Part shown: piece by piece, positions 55,777-64,000 of the stretch | Position numbering within the stretch: position 1 is the first letter of the stretch | Layout: each line of letters starts with the position of its first letter | Assembly (NCBI RefSeq): GCF_000445105.1 | Contig: NZ_ATDP01000082.1 | Location: 124,001 to 188,000 of the forward strand | DNA from: Sphingobium lactosutens DS20 | Lineage (GTDB): Bacteria; Pseudomonadota; Alphaproteobacteria; Sphingomonadales; Sphingomonadaceae | DNA length: 64,000 nucleotides | Direction of reading: 5' to 3' | The notes under the pieces: model-generated | What the model was told of the DNA's origin: nothing | The model's database searches: none | Seen by the model: the letters and a program-made list of their open reading frames with translations, nothing else | Made by a program: the position numbers and the translations under genes

Positions 55777-56103
55777 GTGCCGACGCAGGCACCGCGCTTT
55801 CGTCCTCCCGGTTGGCGGGCGCCTGAGCCTTGGGCGACGAGCACGGGCCGGTCGGCGCAGCAGCGAGGCTATGGTGCCGACCATCGGGCGATGCGCAAGC
55901 TGGTGATGGCCGAGGAGCCAATCTGCCGTCAGTGCTTGGCGGAAGGCGTCGTTCCCCCCCGAGCTACCGCCGTGGCAGACCACATCGTCAACCAAGCGGA
56001 AGGCGGCAAGACGGTCCGATCAAACTATCAAGGCCTCTGCTGGCCGCACAGCAAGGCCAAGACGGCGAAGGAGTCCGGCAGGGCCCGCCGCCGCAGCGGA
56101 TGA
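55777..56103 (+). CDS. HNH endonuclease
   Basis: 108-residue HNH nuclease from a GTG. Zinc/active-site pattern: CRQC, then AVADHIVNQAEGG (first His of the motif), then NYQGLCWPHSKAKTAKESG. Phage HNH proteins encoded next to the terminase help cut cos DNA during packaging in HK97-type phages, so this is probably part of the packaging machine. Confidence 0.88.
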   Translation: MPTQAPRFRPPGWRAPEPWATSTGRSAQQRGYGADHRAMRKLVMAEEPICRQCLAEGVVPPRATAVADHIVNQAEGGKTVRSNYQGLCWPHSKAKTAKESGRARRRSG

Positions 56104-56241
56104 CGCCGGATGACCTCGGGTCCGCCGTCGGCTCCCAATCGGGGAGGGGGAGGGGTGATTTCCGGGGCGATCCCGGGGCCCACACCGCTCGTCAAACATT
56201 TTTGCGCGCGGTCGAATTCAAAGGGTAAAAAAGGGGGCGGG
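56104..56241. other. Gap between HNH and small terminase: possible packaging site
   Basis: 138 bp without a gene. It holds G-runs (GGGGAGGGGGAGGGG, 56141-56155) and a direct repeat CCGGGGC at 56162-56168 and 56173-56179. A cos or pac site is common at this place, but I cannot identify one from sequence alone. Confidence 0.25.
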
Positions 56242-56736
56242 ATGGCCAGTGGTGGATCCCGTCCAGGTGCGGGCCGGAAGCGCAAAGCGCCGGAATTGAA
56301 GGTCGTGCAAGGCACGTTTCGCGACGATCGCGACGGGAAAGTCAATGACGACGTCCCGCTCGGCCCAATGATCGCGCCGCTGCACCTGTCGGAAATCGCG
56401 CGCGGTCATTTTGAGACGATCGCCAATATCCTGGCCGAGCAGAAGCGGTCCAGCCCGCATTACGCCGAGCATGTCGGACTGCTCGCGGTCAGGCTGGAGC
56501 AAATCGCCATGTACCAGGCCGTGCTCGACATCGAAGGCTGCACCTATCGCAGCGAAAAGAAGGGCGAAGGTGGGCTGATCCAGGTCATGATCAAGGCGCA
56601 TCCGGCTGTCGCGATGCTGTCCGAGGCGCTGCGGCACGCACAGTCGCTCCTCGGAGATCTGATGCTTAACCCATCTGCCGCCCTGAAGATCGCCAGCGGG
56701 CACAAGCAGGAAGCCGGCGACTTCGACGACTTCTGA
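56242..56736 (+). CDS. Terminase small subunit, P27 family
   Basis: 164-residue DNA-recognition subunit of the terminase. The P27 start pattern GGSRPGAGRKRKAPELKVVQGTFRDDR is visible (read as GSRPGAGRKRK then VVQGTFR), as are LHLSEIARGHFETIANIL and KAHPAVAMLSEALRHAQSLLGDL. It recognises the packaging site and delivers DNA to the large subunit. Confidence 0.9.
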   Translation: MASGGSRPGAGRKRKAPELKVVQGTFRDDRDGKVNDDVPLGPMIAPLHLSEIARGHFETIANILAEQKRSSPHYAEHVGLLAVRLEQIAMYQAVLDIEGCTYRSEKKGEGGLIQVMIKAHPAVAMLSEALRHAQSLLGDLMLNPSAALKIASGHKQEAGDFDDF

Positions 56737-56737
56737 T

Positions 56738-58519
56738 GTGTCGGAGGCTCGAGATTATGCGGGGATCGCCCGCAAATATGCGAGCGACGTCTGCAGCGGC
56801 AAGCAGCCCGCCGGCCTGCAAATTCGGCTTCAATGCCGTCGGTTCCTGGATGAACTGAAGCTAAGCCGGAATCGTGCTGCGAAGTTTCCCTTCGTCTTTG
56901 ACGAGGACGCCGCAGCGCGGCCATGTCGCTTCATCGAGAAGCTGCCGCATTCGAAGGGCAAATGGGCGCGCACGAAAGAGCGCCTAGTCCTGCAGCCGTG
57001 GCAGGTCTGGATCATCTGCACCACTTTCGGGTGGCTGCATAAGGCCGGGGCGCAAAAGGGGCTGCGCCGGTTCCGCCGGCTGTTTCTCGTCGTTCCTCGC
57101 AAGAACGGTAAGTCGGCGATCGCCGCCGGCATCGGCCTGTATATGCTGTGCGCCGACAATGAGTTCGGCGCCGAGGTCTATTCCGGCGCGACAAACGAAA
57201 AGCAGGCGTGGGAAGTATTCAAACCTGCCAGATTGATGGTCGACCGAACGCCGGCGCTCAAGCGGCGCTTCGGGATCGAGCTCACCGCCAAGGCGATCAG
57301 CCGGATCCAGGACGGATCGAAGTTCGAGACGATCATCGGAGATCCCGGCGATGGCCAATCGCCCAGCTGCTCGATCCATGACGAATATCACGAGCATGCC
57401 GATGACGGTCAGGTCGACACCATGGTCACCGGCATGGGCGCGCGCGACCAACCGCTGCAACTGCTGATCACCACCGCCGGCGACAACCTCGCCGGCCCCT
57501 GTTACGCCCTGATCCAGGAGGAACGGAAGAAACTGGCCGGGATCGGCCACGATGGCGGTCCACCGCTCGATGACGAGACGCTCTTCGTCGAGTATTCAAT
57601 CGACGAGGCGGACGACTGGAAGTCGGAGACCGCGCTCCGCAAGGCCAATCCGAACGCTGATGTTTCGGTGTCGATGGACTTCCTGCGCGCGAGACAACGC
57701 GATGCCGTCGCCACGCCCCGGAAGGCCGGCGTCTTCAAGACGAAGCACCTCAATCTCTGGGTGTCGGCGAAGGCCGCCTATTTCGATGTGGAAGCCTGGC
57801 GCAAATGCAAGGATCCGGAAGTGCCCGAACGGGCGCGGGATGCGCTGAAGCTTGAATGGCTGCGCGGCCGGAAGGCGATCGTCGGTCTCGACATGGCGTC
57901 GAAGGTCGATATCGCTGCGGTCGAGGTACTCGTGCTGCCGATCGGCGAGAAGGCCACCCGAGACGATCCCTATATCCGCTTCGGGTTCTATTTCCTGCCG
58001 GCGGACACCGTTGCCGACGTGCCGCACTATCAGGGATGGGACAGCCAGAACCTTCTGGACGTCACGATCGGCAATATCGTCGATTATGACGAGATCGAGG
58101 ATCTGCTGAAGGAGTTGCAGCAGGTCCTGGAGATCGTGGCGGTCCCTTACGACCCGTTTCAGGCTACACAGCTTTCCACGCGCTTGGCGAAGGAGGGATT
58201 TCCCGTGGTCGAATACCGGCCAACGGTGCTGAACTTCAGCGAGCCGATGAAGCAGCTGGACGCGGCGATGCGGGCCCGCCTCATCATCCATGGCGGCGAC
58301 CCGGTGATGGAGTGGGAAATCTCCAACGTGGTCGGCACGCCGGACAAGAAAGACAATGTCTACCCGAACAAGCCGGACGGGCAGGCGCATCTGAAGATCG
58401 ACAATCCGGTCGCGCTGATGAGCGCGATCGGCGTCCACATGGGCCAGGAGGAAGACGAAGTGCCTGCATCGCCCTGGGATGATCCGGAATTCAGCATTAG
58501 CGGGGCGGACGAAGCCTGA
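56738..58519 (+). CDS. Terminase large subunit
   Basis: 593-residue ATPase-nuclease for DNA packaging. Walker A is LVVPRKNGKSAIAAGIG near residue 128, Walker B region SCSIHDEYHEH near 212, coupling motif LLITTAGDN. The nuclease domain contains IVGLDMASKVDIAAV and metal-binding residues towards the C-terminus. GTG start two bases after the small subunit stop; the stop overlaps the portal ATG. Confidence 0.95.
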   Translation: MSEARDYAGIARKYASDVCSGKQPAGLQIRLQCRRFLDELKLSRNRAAKFPFVFDEDAAARPCRFIEKLPHSKGKWARTKERLVLQPWQVWIICTTFGWLHKAGAQKGLRRFRRLFLVVPRKNGKSAIAAGIGLYMLCADNEFGAEVYSGATNEKQAWEVFKPARLMVDRTPALKRRFGIELTAKAISRIQDGSKFETIIGDPGDGQSPSCSIHDEYHEHADDGQVDTMVTGMGARDQPLQLLITTAGDNLAGPCYALIQEERKKLAGIGHDGGPPLDDETLFVEYSIDEADDWKSETALRKANPNADVSVSMDFLRARQRDAVATPRKAGVFKTKHLNLWVSAKAAYFDVEAWRKCKDPEVPERARDALKLEWLRGRKAIVGLDMASKVDIAAVEVLVLPIGEKATRDDPYIRFGFYFLPADTVADVPHYQGWDSQNLLDVTIGNIVDYDEIEDLLKELQQVLEIVAVPYDPFQATQLSTRLAKEGFPVVEYRPTVLNFSEPMKQLDAAMRARLIIHGGDPVMEWEISNVVGTPDKKDNVYPNKPDGQAHLKIDNPVALMSAIGVHMGQEEDEVPASPWDDPEFSISGADEA

Positions 58520-59808
58520 TGTCGCCCGATGATTATGTCCGGCAGAACCTTGCGCGCCGCGAAATGCGCTCGCTCGAGGATCCTACCTATCGCCTGAGCG
58601 AAAATCCCGAAGCGTTGCTGGCGATGCTGGGGGTGCTGGACAGTCGCGGAGCCTTGCCCCCGGTTTCGATCGACGCGGCGCTCGGCGTCCCGGGTGTTAT
58701 GTGCGCAGTGGGGTTCCTATCGCGCGCACTGGCCAGCCTTCCCCTTCACGCCTTCCGCGGTGGCGAAGGCGGAGAGAAGCAGGACGGCCAGCTCGCCATG
58801 CTGCTCAACGAGGCGCCCAACGAAGAGACGTCCAGCTTCGAATGGCGCCGCCACAAGTGGCAGCAGGTTTTCACCGGCGGCCGAGGCATGAGTTACATTG
58901 AACGCGTCGGGACCAAACCCGTCGCGATCTGGCCCATGGACCCCAAGGAAGCTTCGATCCGGCGACGCGACGGCCGCAAATACTTCGTCTACGAAGGACG
59001 CGAATATCGCGCGGCTGATGTCATCGACGTCTGCTTTATGCCGAAGTCCGACCTGGTGGGCCATTACAGCCCGATCTTCCTCGGTCGCAAGGCGATCGCG
59101 CTGGCTATCGCCATGAATGATTTCGCCGGCAGCTTTTTCGCGAGCGGCGGCGTGCCTCCGCTCTCTCTGGAAGGGCCTCTGCCGCAAGGCGCGGAGGCGT
59201 TCAAGCGGGCGCAGGCGGACATCAAGCGCGCAATCGACATGGCGAAGAAGGCCGGCGCGCCCTTCTTTGGGATGCCGCCTGGACACGCGCTGAAGCCGAT
59301 CGGCATCGAGCCCGCAAAGGGCCAGATGACCGAAGCGCGCCTCTTTCAGATCCAGGAGGTGGCCCGAATCTGGGGCCTGCCTCCAGTGTTCGTCCAGGAT
59401 TTGTCGAAGGGCACCTTTTCCAACACCGAGCAGCAGGATCTGCAGCTGGTGAAACATACGCTTGGCCAATGGGCCAAGGCCTTCGAGGACGAGCTCAACC
59501 TAAAGCTGTTCGGCCAGCGCCGGCGCAGCCGCAAGGTCAAGCATAACCTTGATGGCATGCAGCGCGGGGCGTTCAAGGACAGAATCGAGGGTATCGCCCG
59601 CGCTATCATGACCGGCCAGATGACACCGGATGAGGGGCGCGCGCTCGAGGATCGGCCGCCCGATCCATCCGGCGCCGGCGCCAAGCTCTATATTCAGGGG
59701 GCCACGGTGCCACTCGGCACTGCGCCCTTGGGACACAATGGCGGTCCTCCGCTCAACGACAATGAGGAGAGCGGCGACGATGCCGACACCGACAAAACCC
59801 AAGACTGA
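58519..59808 (+). CDS. Portal protein, HK97 family
   Basis: 429-residue portal forming the DNA entry vertex. Signatures: GVMCAVGFLSRALASLPLHAF, RNGRGM-like TGGRGMSYIERVG, HYSPIFLGRKAIALAIAMNDFA and the late QIQEVARIWGLPPVFVQDLSKGTFSNTEQQ (read around IWGLPP). The C-terminus is acidic and disordered. It overlaps the protease gene by 29 bp. Confidence 0.95.
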   Translation: MSPDDYVRQNLARREMRSLEDPTYRLSENPEALLAMLGVLDSRGALPPVSIDAALGVPGVMCAVGFLSRALASLPLHAFRGGEGGEKQDGQLAMLLNEAPNEETSSFEWRRHKWQQVFTGGRGMSYIERVGTKPVAIWPMDPKEASIRRRDGRKYFVYEGREYRAADVIDVCFMPKSDLVGHYSPIFLGRKAIALAIAMNDFAGSFFASGGVPPLSLEGPLPQGAEAFKRAQADIKRAIDMAKKAGAPFFGMPPGHALKPIGIEPAKGQMTEARLFQIQEVARIWGLPPVFVQDLSKGTFSNTEQQDLQLVKHTLGQWAKAFEDELNLKLFGQRRRSRKVKHNLDGMQRGAFKDRIEGIARAIMTGQMTPDEGRALEDRPPDPSGAGAKLYIQGATVPLGTAPLGHNGGPPLNDNEESGDDADTDKTQD

Positions 59809-60403
59809 CGATCGCGAGGTCCGTGCGCTGACCGAAGGGCTGGAGCTCCGTTCGCTCGAAGGCGCGACAGACACCCGGACCGCCGCCGGCTATGCCGTGC
59901 TGTACGACCAGGAGGCGAATGTCTTCGATCTCTGGATCGAGACGATCGCGCCCGGAGCATTCGACAAGTCCCTGCAGCAGCGGGACGTCCTGGCTATCCA
60001 TAGTCATGACACAGGACGGGTTCTGGGTCGGAAAAATGCCGGAACTCTGTCGCTGCGGTCTGACGCCAAGGGGCTCGCCTTCGAAAACCCGCTGCCCGAC
60101 ACATCGGACGGGCGCGATCTGGCCGTGCAGATCGAGCGCGGCGACATCCCCGGAATGTCTTTCGGATTTCGCGCGACGAAACAGGAGTGGGACGATTCCG
60201 TAGATCCCCCCCGCCGCACGATCCTGGAAGGCGAGCTTTACGAGATCACCTACACCCCGGTGCCGGTATGGAGCCAGACCGAGGTCGGGCTGCGATCCCT
60301 TGAAGGCGCTCGCCAGGAACGCCGCAGCCACAACAAGGCCGGTGCGATCGGAAGAATTGCCAGCAAACGCATGCGATTGGCGCAGGCCGAACGCAAGATC
60401 TGA
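59780..60403 (+). CDS. Prohead protease, HK97 family
   Basis: 207-residue capsid maturation protease. Family pattern: GYAVLYDQEANVFDLWIETIAPGAFDKSL (read around WIETI), VLAIHSHDTGRVLGRKNAGTL (catalytic His), DIPGMSFGFRATKQEW (Ser) and YEITYTPVPVWSQTEV. It cleaves the scaffold part of the capsid protein. Confidence 0.92.
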   Translation: MPTPTKPKTDDREVRALTEGLELRSLEGATDTRTAAGYAVLYDQEANVFDLWIETIAPGAFDKSLQQRDVLAIHSHDTGRVLGRKNAGTLSLRSDAKGLAFENPLPDTSDGRDLAVQIERGDIPGMSFGFRATKQEWDDSVDPPRRTILEGELYEITYTPVPVWSQTEVGLRSLEGARQERRSHNKAGAIGRIASKRMRLAQAERKI

Positions 60404-60453
60404 GTTCCCGGTCAGGCCGGAGGTGGCGAAAGCACCCGCTTCTCGCCCTGCAT

Positions 60454-60480
60454 GCCCCGCGAGCCGGGGCCTTTTCTTTA
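60454..60480 (+). terminator. Hairpin before capsid gene
   Basis: GCCCCG/CGGGGC stem with a 5-nt loop and a T-rich tail (CTTTTCTTTA), 14 bp before the capsid ATG. Weak terminator or mRNA processing/stability element. Confidence 0.5.
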
Positions 60481-60493
60481 TCAGGAGCATGAG

Positions 60494-61777
60494 ATGACTA
60501 TTCTCACCCAATATTATGAGGAGCGGGGCCAGCTCGTCGCGGAGGCGCGCGACCTGCTCAGCCAGGCCGAGAAGGAAACCGACACCAGCAAGGCTACCGA
60601 GCTGGAGCAGCGCCACGATGCCATCATGGGCAAAGTCGATGCGCTGGATCTGCGGATCAAGCGCGAAGAGCGCACCGCAGCCGCCGAGCGCGATGAAGAG
60701 GAACGCCGATCGCGCAACCGCCCGCGTGGTCGTGATGTGCATCATCGCGGCCAGGAAGGCGGCGAAGGCGAAGAGCGCAGCGACGAACAGCTGCAGGCGG
60801 AATATCGCGATGTCTTCTACGCAATGCTGAGCGAGGGCGGCGACGTCGGCGCTCTCACGGCCGAACAGCGCTCTTTGCTGCGTCGCGGCTACGTGGAAAA
60901 CCGGACGCAGACTGCGGGCTCGCCGGCTGCCGGCGGCTACACGGTTCCCACCACGCTGGCGAACCGCATCGTCGAAACCATGCTCGATTGGGGACCGATG
61001 TATGATCCGGGCATCACCGACGAGATGGTCACCAGTTCGGGCAACCCCTTCGACATCCCGACCAACGACGACACCGGCAATAGCGCAGACGCGCTCGACG
61101 AGGCGGAAGACCTGCTGGAAGACGACAGCGGCGATCTGGAATTCGGCGAGGCGAGCCTCAGCGCCTATGTGGACGCGACGCCCTGGCTGAAGATCAGCTT
61201 CGAATTGCTCCAGGACTCCGTGTTCAACATCGAGCGCTTCGTCGGCCGCAAGCTGGGCGAGCGCCTCGGCCGGCGTGCCAATCGGCAGTTGACCATCGGC
61301 ACCGGCGTCAACCAGGCCCGCGGCATCGTCGTCGCCTCGTCCATTGGAAAGACCGCCGCCTCGGCGACCGCGATCGTCGCCGACGAGCTGATCGACCTGC
61401 AGCATTCGGTCAACCAGGCCTACCGCCGCAGCCCTTCGTGCCGCTGGATGTTCTCGGACACCACCCTGGCCGCGATCCGCAAGCTCAAGGACGGACAGGG
61501 CAACTTCCTGTGGCAGATGGGCGATGTCCGTGCCAACGCGCCCGACATCATCCTCGGCAAGCCTTATTCCGTCAACGACGACGTGCCGCAGATGGCGACG
61601 GGCAACCGATCGGTGCTGTTCGGCGACTTCAGCCGCTATACCGTCCGAAAGGTCGGATCGCCCCTGATCGGCACGGTACGGGAACGCTTCTGGCCCAAGG
61701 TCGGCATGGCGGGTCTCATCCGTTACGACGGCGATCTGCTCGATGCGGCCGCGGTGAAGCACCTGAAGCAGGCGTAA
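60494..61777 (+). CDS. Major capsid protein, HK97 fold
   Basis: 427-residue capsid protein. The N-terminal delta/scaffold domain (residues about 1-110) is a charged coiled coil with many Glu/Arg. The HK97-fold part starts near TAGSPAAGGYTVPTTLANRIVETM and includes WLKISFELLQDSVFNIERFVGRKLGERL and RYTVRKVGSPLIGTVRERFW. Start ATG 60494 has AGGAG 11 nt upstream. Hairpins on both sides isolate it. Confidence 0.95.
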   Translation: MTILTQYYEERGQLVAEARDLLSQAEKETDTSKATELEQRHDAIMGKVDALDLRIKREERTAAAERDEEERRSRNRPRGRDVHHRGQEGGEGEERSDEQLQAEYRDVFYAMLSEGGDVGALTAEQRSLLRRGYVENRTQTAGSPAAGGYTVPTTLANRIVETMLDWGPMYDPGITDEMVTSSGNPFDIPTNDDTGNSADALDEAEDLLEDDSGDLEFGEASLSAYVDATPWLKISFELLQDSVFNIERFVGRKLGERLGRRANRQLTIGTGVNQARGIVVASSIGKTAASATAIVADELIDLQHSVNQAYRRSPSCRWMFSDTTLAAIRKLKDGQGNFLWQMGDVRANAPDIILGKPYSVNDDVPQMATGNRSVLFGDFSRYTVRKVGSPLIGTVRERFWPKVGMAGLIRYDGDLLDAAAVKHLKQA

Positions 61778-61792
61778 GCGCCGCTCTGAAAC

Positions 61793-61817
61793 CCGGGAGC
61801 GGCGTTGCCGCTCCCGG
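61793..61817 (+). terminator. Hairpin after capsid gene
   Basis: Perfect 11-bp stem CCGGGAGCGGC/GCCGCTCCCGG with a GTT triloop, 15 bp after the capsid stop. No T-run; likely to stabilise the capsid mRNA or attenuate downstream genes. Confidence 0.7.
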
Positions 61818-61835
61818 CGCGAGAGAGGAACTCCC

Positions 61836-62132
61836 ATGGTCAACAAGACATCCACCGCGCGTCCTGCGCGCCGTTCCGCCGCGGCACCTGCCCCGACGGC
61901 CAATGTAGCAACTCAGCCGGGGGCGGCAGTTGCTGGCCAAGTCGAATCTGCCGAAGGGCCGACACGCTGGCTCGAAATGAAGGTCGGGATCTCGGGCACC
62001 CAATATTCGCTGTCGCCCGGCTGGAAACATCCGTTCTGCGATCAGCCCGGTCCCGATGGCGAGCCTTCCGAAGCGCAGCGCCTCATCGACGCGGGCTTCG
62101 CGTTCGAGACCGATCCGCCGGCGGACGCCTGA
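61836..62132 (+). CDS. Phage hypothetical protein downstream of capsid
   Basis: 98-residue protein. The N-terminal third is Ala/Pro rich and probably disordered; the C-terminal part (TRWLEMKVGISGTQYSLSPGW, EAQRLIDAGFAFETD) is folded. Its position between capsid and connector matches small head-completion or decoration-like genes; function unknown. Confidence 0.65.
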   Translation: MVNKTSTARPARRSAAAPAPTANVATQPGAAVAGQVESAEGPTRWLEMKVGISGTQYSLSPGWKHPFCDQPGPDGEPSEAQRLIDAGFAFETDPPADA

Positions 62133-62135
62133 TCC

Positions 62136-62660
62136 ATGCTCAGCGCGCCGATCGTCGTCACACCACCCGAGGGCGATGTCATCGACCCGGCGAAGATGAA
62201 GCTGTTCCTTCGCATCGATGGCGACGACCTGGACGGCGAGATCGCGGATTATGTGACGGGCGTTGCGGCCGAGATCGAGCGAATGACGTCCATTCGCCTG
62301 CAGGAGCAGGTGGTCCAGATCCAGGCCGACAATTTCGATGATCTCCGTCACCTCAATGTCGGACCTGTCGCGGAGGTGGTTTCGCTATCCTATCGCGATC
62401 GTTCCGGCGCAGAGATCGCGGTCGCGGACGGTGCCTATGAACTGTTTGGCACTGACCTCGATCGCGGCATTCGCCCAGCGCCAGGCTTGTCCTGGCCGGT
62501 ACCCGTTGCAGGCAGCGTGCGCGTCACCATGAAGGTAGGATATGGGGAAAGCCTCCCGCCTTCCCTGTCGATCGCCTTGAAGGAAGCGGTGCGAGCCCGG
62601 TTCGACGGCACAACGTTCGATCTTTTTGCCGCCACCGTGAATGATCGAATCTGGCTATGA
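62136..62660 (+). CDS. Head-tail connector protein (gp6-like)
   Basis: 174-residue connector. The all-helical pattern KMKLFLRIDGDDLDGEIADYVTGVAAEIERMT at residues 20-50 (read around DLDGE) and the C-terminal PPSLSIALKEAVRARFDG are typical of the gp6-like family that sits below the portal ring. Confidence 0.88.
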   Translation: MLSAPIVVTPPEGDVIDPAKMKLFLRIDGDDLDGEIADYVTGVAAEIERMTSIRLQEQVVQIQADNFDDLRHLNVGPVAEVVSLSYRDRSGAEIAVADGAYELFGTDLDRGIRPAPGLSWPVPVAGSVRVTMKVGYGESLPPSLSIALKEAVRARFDGTTFDLFAATVNDRIWL

Positions 62661-63010
62661 GCGCGAACCGATGGTCGGATAGCCGGAAGCGGCGTCATAA
62701 GCTGCTGATCCGACGGGTGGAGGAGATCGAAGACGGCAAGGGAGCGTATATCCCCAGCTGGACGACGATCGCCGAGCCCTGGGCTGAAGCGGAAGGGCTC
62801 AACGGTCGAGAGGCCATGCTGGATCAGAGCCTGCAGAGCATCGCCGTCTATCGATTCAGAACGCGGTACACCGACAAGATCAAGACGGCCGACCAAGTCC
62901 GTTTCGGCGAGCTGAACCTGAACATCACCTCCGCTGTCGACCCGATCGGCACCCGGCGCGATCTGATCATCATCGCCACGACCGAGGGCGCGCGGAGCGA
63001 TGCGCCATGA
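62657..63010 (+). CDS. Phage head closure/joining protein
   Basis: 117-residue beta-barrel protein (KLLIRRVEEIEDGKGAYIPSW, WAEAEGLNGREAML, YRFRTRYTDKIKTADQVRFG) of the SPP1 gp16-like head-tail adaptor group. ATGA overlap with the connector gene. Confidence 0.82.
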   Translation: MSANRWSDSRKRRHKLLIRRVEEIEDGKGAYIPSWTTIAEPWAEAEGLNGREAMLDQSLQSIAVYRFRTRYTDKIKTADQVRFGELNLNITSAVDPIGTRRDLIIIATTEGARSDAP

Positions 63011-63531
63011 TGCAATATTCGCGGCTTGAAGGCACGGAGATGGTGCTTCGTCGCTTCGACCAGATCAGCGATGCCGCGCACGATCAGCTGGGCGTCGAGC
63101 TGGCGATCATCGGCCGGGATTTGCGCGAACGGCAACAGGCGGCAGCGCCGGAGCGCACCGGCGCGCTGCGCGGCGGGCTGAGCGTCTGGCTGATGCTCGA
63201 GCAGCTGAAGGTCCGCATCGGCCTGCTGACGCAGGGCCGCGGCAAGAGCAACCTGTTCTACGGGCGCATCATCGAATTCGGCCGGAAGGCGCAGACGGTC
63301 ATCGTTCAGCGCCGGCGGCGGGTGAAGGTCGCGATCGGCGGCGGCGAGCAGAAGGCAATATTGCGCAAGGCGCGGGGACGGAAGCTGGCCGCCGATATCG
63401 CATCGACCTATTCCATGAAGGTGAAGGCGCGCGCGCCGCACCCTTTCATCTTCGTGCCCAATGCCCAGGAGGAGGCGACGCAGCGCCTCGTCAATTTCTG
63501 GGATCAGACGCTGTCCAAGGCCGGGGCCTGA
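63007..63531 (+). CDS. HK97 gp10-like tail-completion protein
   Basis: 174-residue protein of the HK97-gp10 family: DLRERQQAAAPERTGALRGGL (the PxRTGxLR motif), YGRIIEFG and APHPFIFVPNAQEEATQRLV. It helps join head and tail. Confidence 0.88.
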   Translation: MMQYSRLEGTEMVLRRFDQISDAAHDQLGVELAIIGRDLRERQQAAAPERTGALRGGLSVWLMLEQLKVRIGLLTQGRGKSNLFYGRIIEFGRKAQTVIVQRRRRVKVAIGGGEQKAILRKARGRKLAADIASTYSMKVKARAPHPFIFVPNAQEEATQRLVNFWDQTLSKAGA

Positions 63532-63534
63532 TCC

Positions 63535-63942
63535 ATGAGCGATTTCGTCGACCTTTTCACGCCATCGCAGGACGCGGTGATCGCGAAGCTGAAGGCGGGC
63601 GTGCCGCCGGCGCTGGGATCCGTGCACCAGCATGTGAAGCAGGACACGCAGCCGCCCTTCGTCATGGTCGGGTCGATCGACGCCGCCAATGAAGGCAGCA
63701 AGGGCGCGCAGGCGGAAAATATGACCGTCGAACTGCATTTCGTGACCCGGGGGCCAAGCCGGGCCCCGCTCATGGCGCTGATGCACGCGGCGCGCGTCTG
63801 CCTGGAGGGCGCAGCGCTGGAGGCCGACGGCATCGCGTTCCAGCGCCCCATCTATCTGGGCGCGACCGTCAGCAATGCCGGCGCCGATGGCGTCACCTAT
63901 GCCGGCATCAGCACCTTCGAATTCATCGCAGAGCCGGCCTAA
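63535..63942 (+). CDS. DUF3168 tail terminator protein
   Basis: 135-residue protein matching DUF3168: AVIAKLKAGVPPALGSVHQHVKQDTQPPFVMVGS at the N-terminus (read around LGSVH), LHFVTRGPSR, and YLGATVSNAGADGVTYAGISTFEFIAEP. Presumed tail terminator capping the tail tube. Confidence 0.88.
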   Translation: MSDFVDLFTPSQDAVIAKLKAGVPPALGSVHQHVKQDTQPPFVMVGSIDAANEGSKGAQAENMTVELHFVTRGPSRAPLMALMHAARVCLEGAALEADGIAFQRPIYLGATVSNAGADGVTYAGISTFEFIAEPA

Positions 63943-63960
63943 CCGGCAGGGAGACATCAC

Positions 63961-64000
63961 ATGGCAAACGAATATGGTCAGGACTGGCGCGTCTGTTTCG
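63961..64000 (+). CDS. Tail tube protein, start only
   Basis: Begins MANEYGQDWRVCF and runs off the window. Start codon, GGGAGA ribosome site and position after DUF3168 suit a major tail tube protein, but only 13 residues are visible. Confidence 0.55.
   Translation, partial: MANEYGQDWRVCF

Larger units (their letters stand above)
43224..64000. mobile_element. Prophage with HK97-type head module, left end in window
   Basis: From the AlpA-like gene to the window end every gene is phage-like or small accessory: a leftward early operon, a divergent immunity region, then a rightward packaging/head/tail module in canonical order. The left boundary probably falls in 43104-43223 between the PilZ gene and AlpA; this 120 bp shows no gene and no recognisable attachment repeat. 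No integrase or transposase is present in the visible part, so it should be at the unseen right end. Confidence 0.88.

Noticed and set aside
59753..61903. Very long open frame on the minus strand (about 716 codons)
   Set aside because: It lies antisense to the protease and capsid genes, has no ribosome site or domain, and is explained by high GC with biased codons on the sense strand.
1..64000. CRISPR array
   Set aside because: No regularly spaced repeat series was seen anywhere in the window.

Overview
The window looks like a chromosomal stretch of a sphingomonad (Alphaproteobacteria, Sphingomonadales; Sphingobium or Sphingomonas type). The evidence is high GC (roughly 60-65%), a DivL-type pseudo-histidine kinase leading a tsaE-amgK-murU-addB-addA-trxA operon, a PhaR/PhaC-like/thiolase cluster, HslVU, and an archaeal-type ProS. 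About two thirds is core chromosome (1-43.1 kb). The last third (43.2 kb to the window end) is a prophage that runs off the right edge.

Core, 1-23.6 kb: an acyl-CoA carboxylase alpha subunit (pccA) broken by an exact 16-bp tandem duplication; alr and a 48-aa DUF2256 protein; thiolase and a PHA-synthase-like hydrolase on the minus strand, divergent from phaR with overlapping start codons; proS; hslVU; tRNA-Val(CAC); an S9 dipeptidyl peptidase; a CmoB-like methyltransferase; asd; a YjdF-like membrane protein; an alpha/beta hydrolase; an M2 peptidase; a diguanylate cyclase; amn; a Prx5 peroxiredoxin; yqgE; ahcY.

An IS110-family (IS1111 subgroup) element at 23.69-25.03 kb sits directly on the ahcY terminator. 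Its 3' non-coding region folds on paper into a bridge/seekRNA-like hairpin. The two internal-loop strands of that hairpin match the two insertion flanks, which is one of the two most interesting signals here.

Core, 25-43 kb: the divL operon (cell-cycle control, tRNA t6A, peptidoglycan sugar recycling, double-strand-break repair, thioredoxin) with almost every gene overlapping the next; an IMPase and argJ; a glycosyltransferase; secA; a PilZ protein. addA carries an AT-rich internal patch.

Prophage, 43.2-64 kb: a leftward early operon of small, mostly ATGA-coupled genes (AlpA, Cys-rich miniproteins, two ParB-fold proteins, a DUF2312/GapR homologue, a CII-like and a Cro/YdaS-like regulator) faces a rightward repressor across an operator array. 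Cargo-like membrane/secreted genes follow. A rightward late module then gives HNH, P27-type small terminase, large terminase, portal, protease, HK97 capsid, connectors and tail completion, ending inside a tail gene. No integrase or transposase for the prophage is visible.
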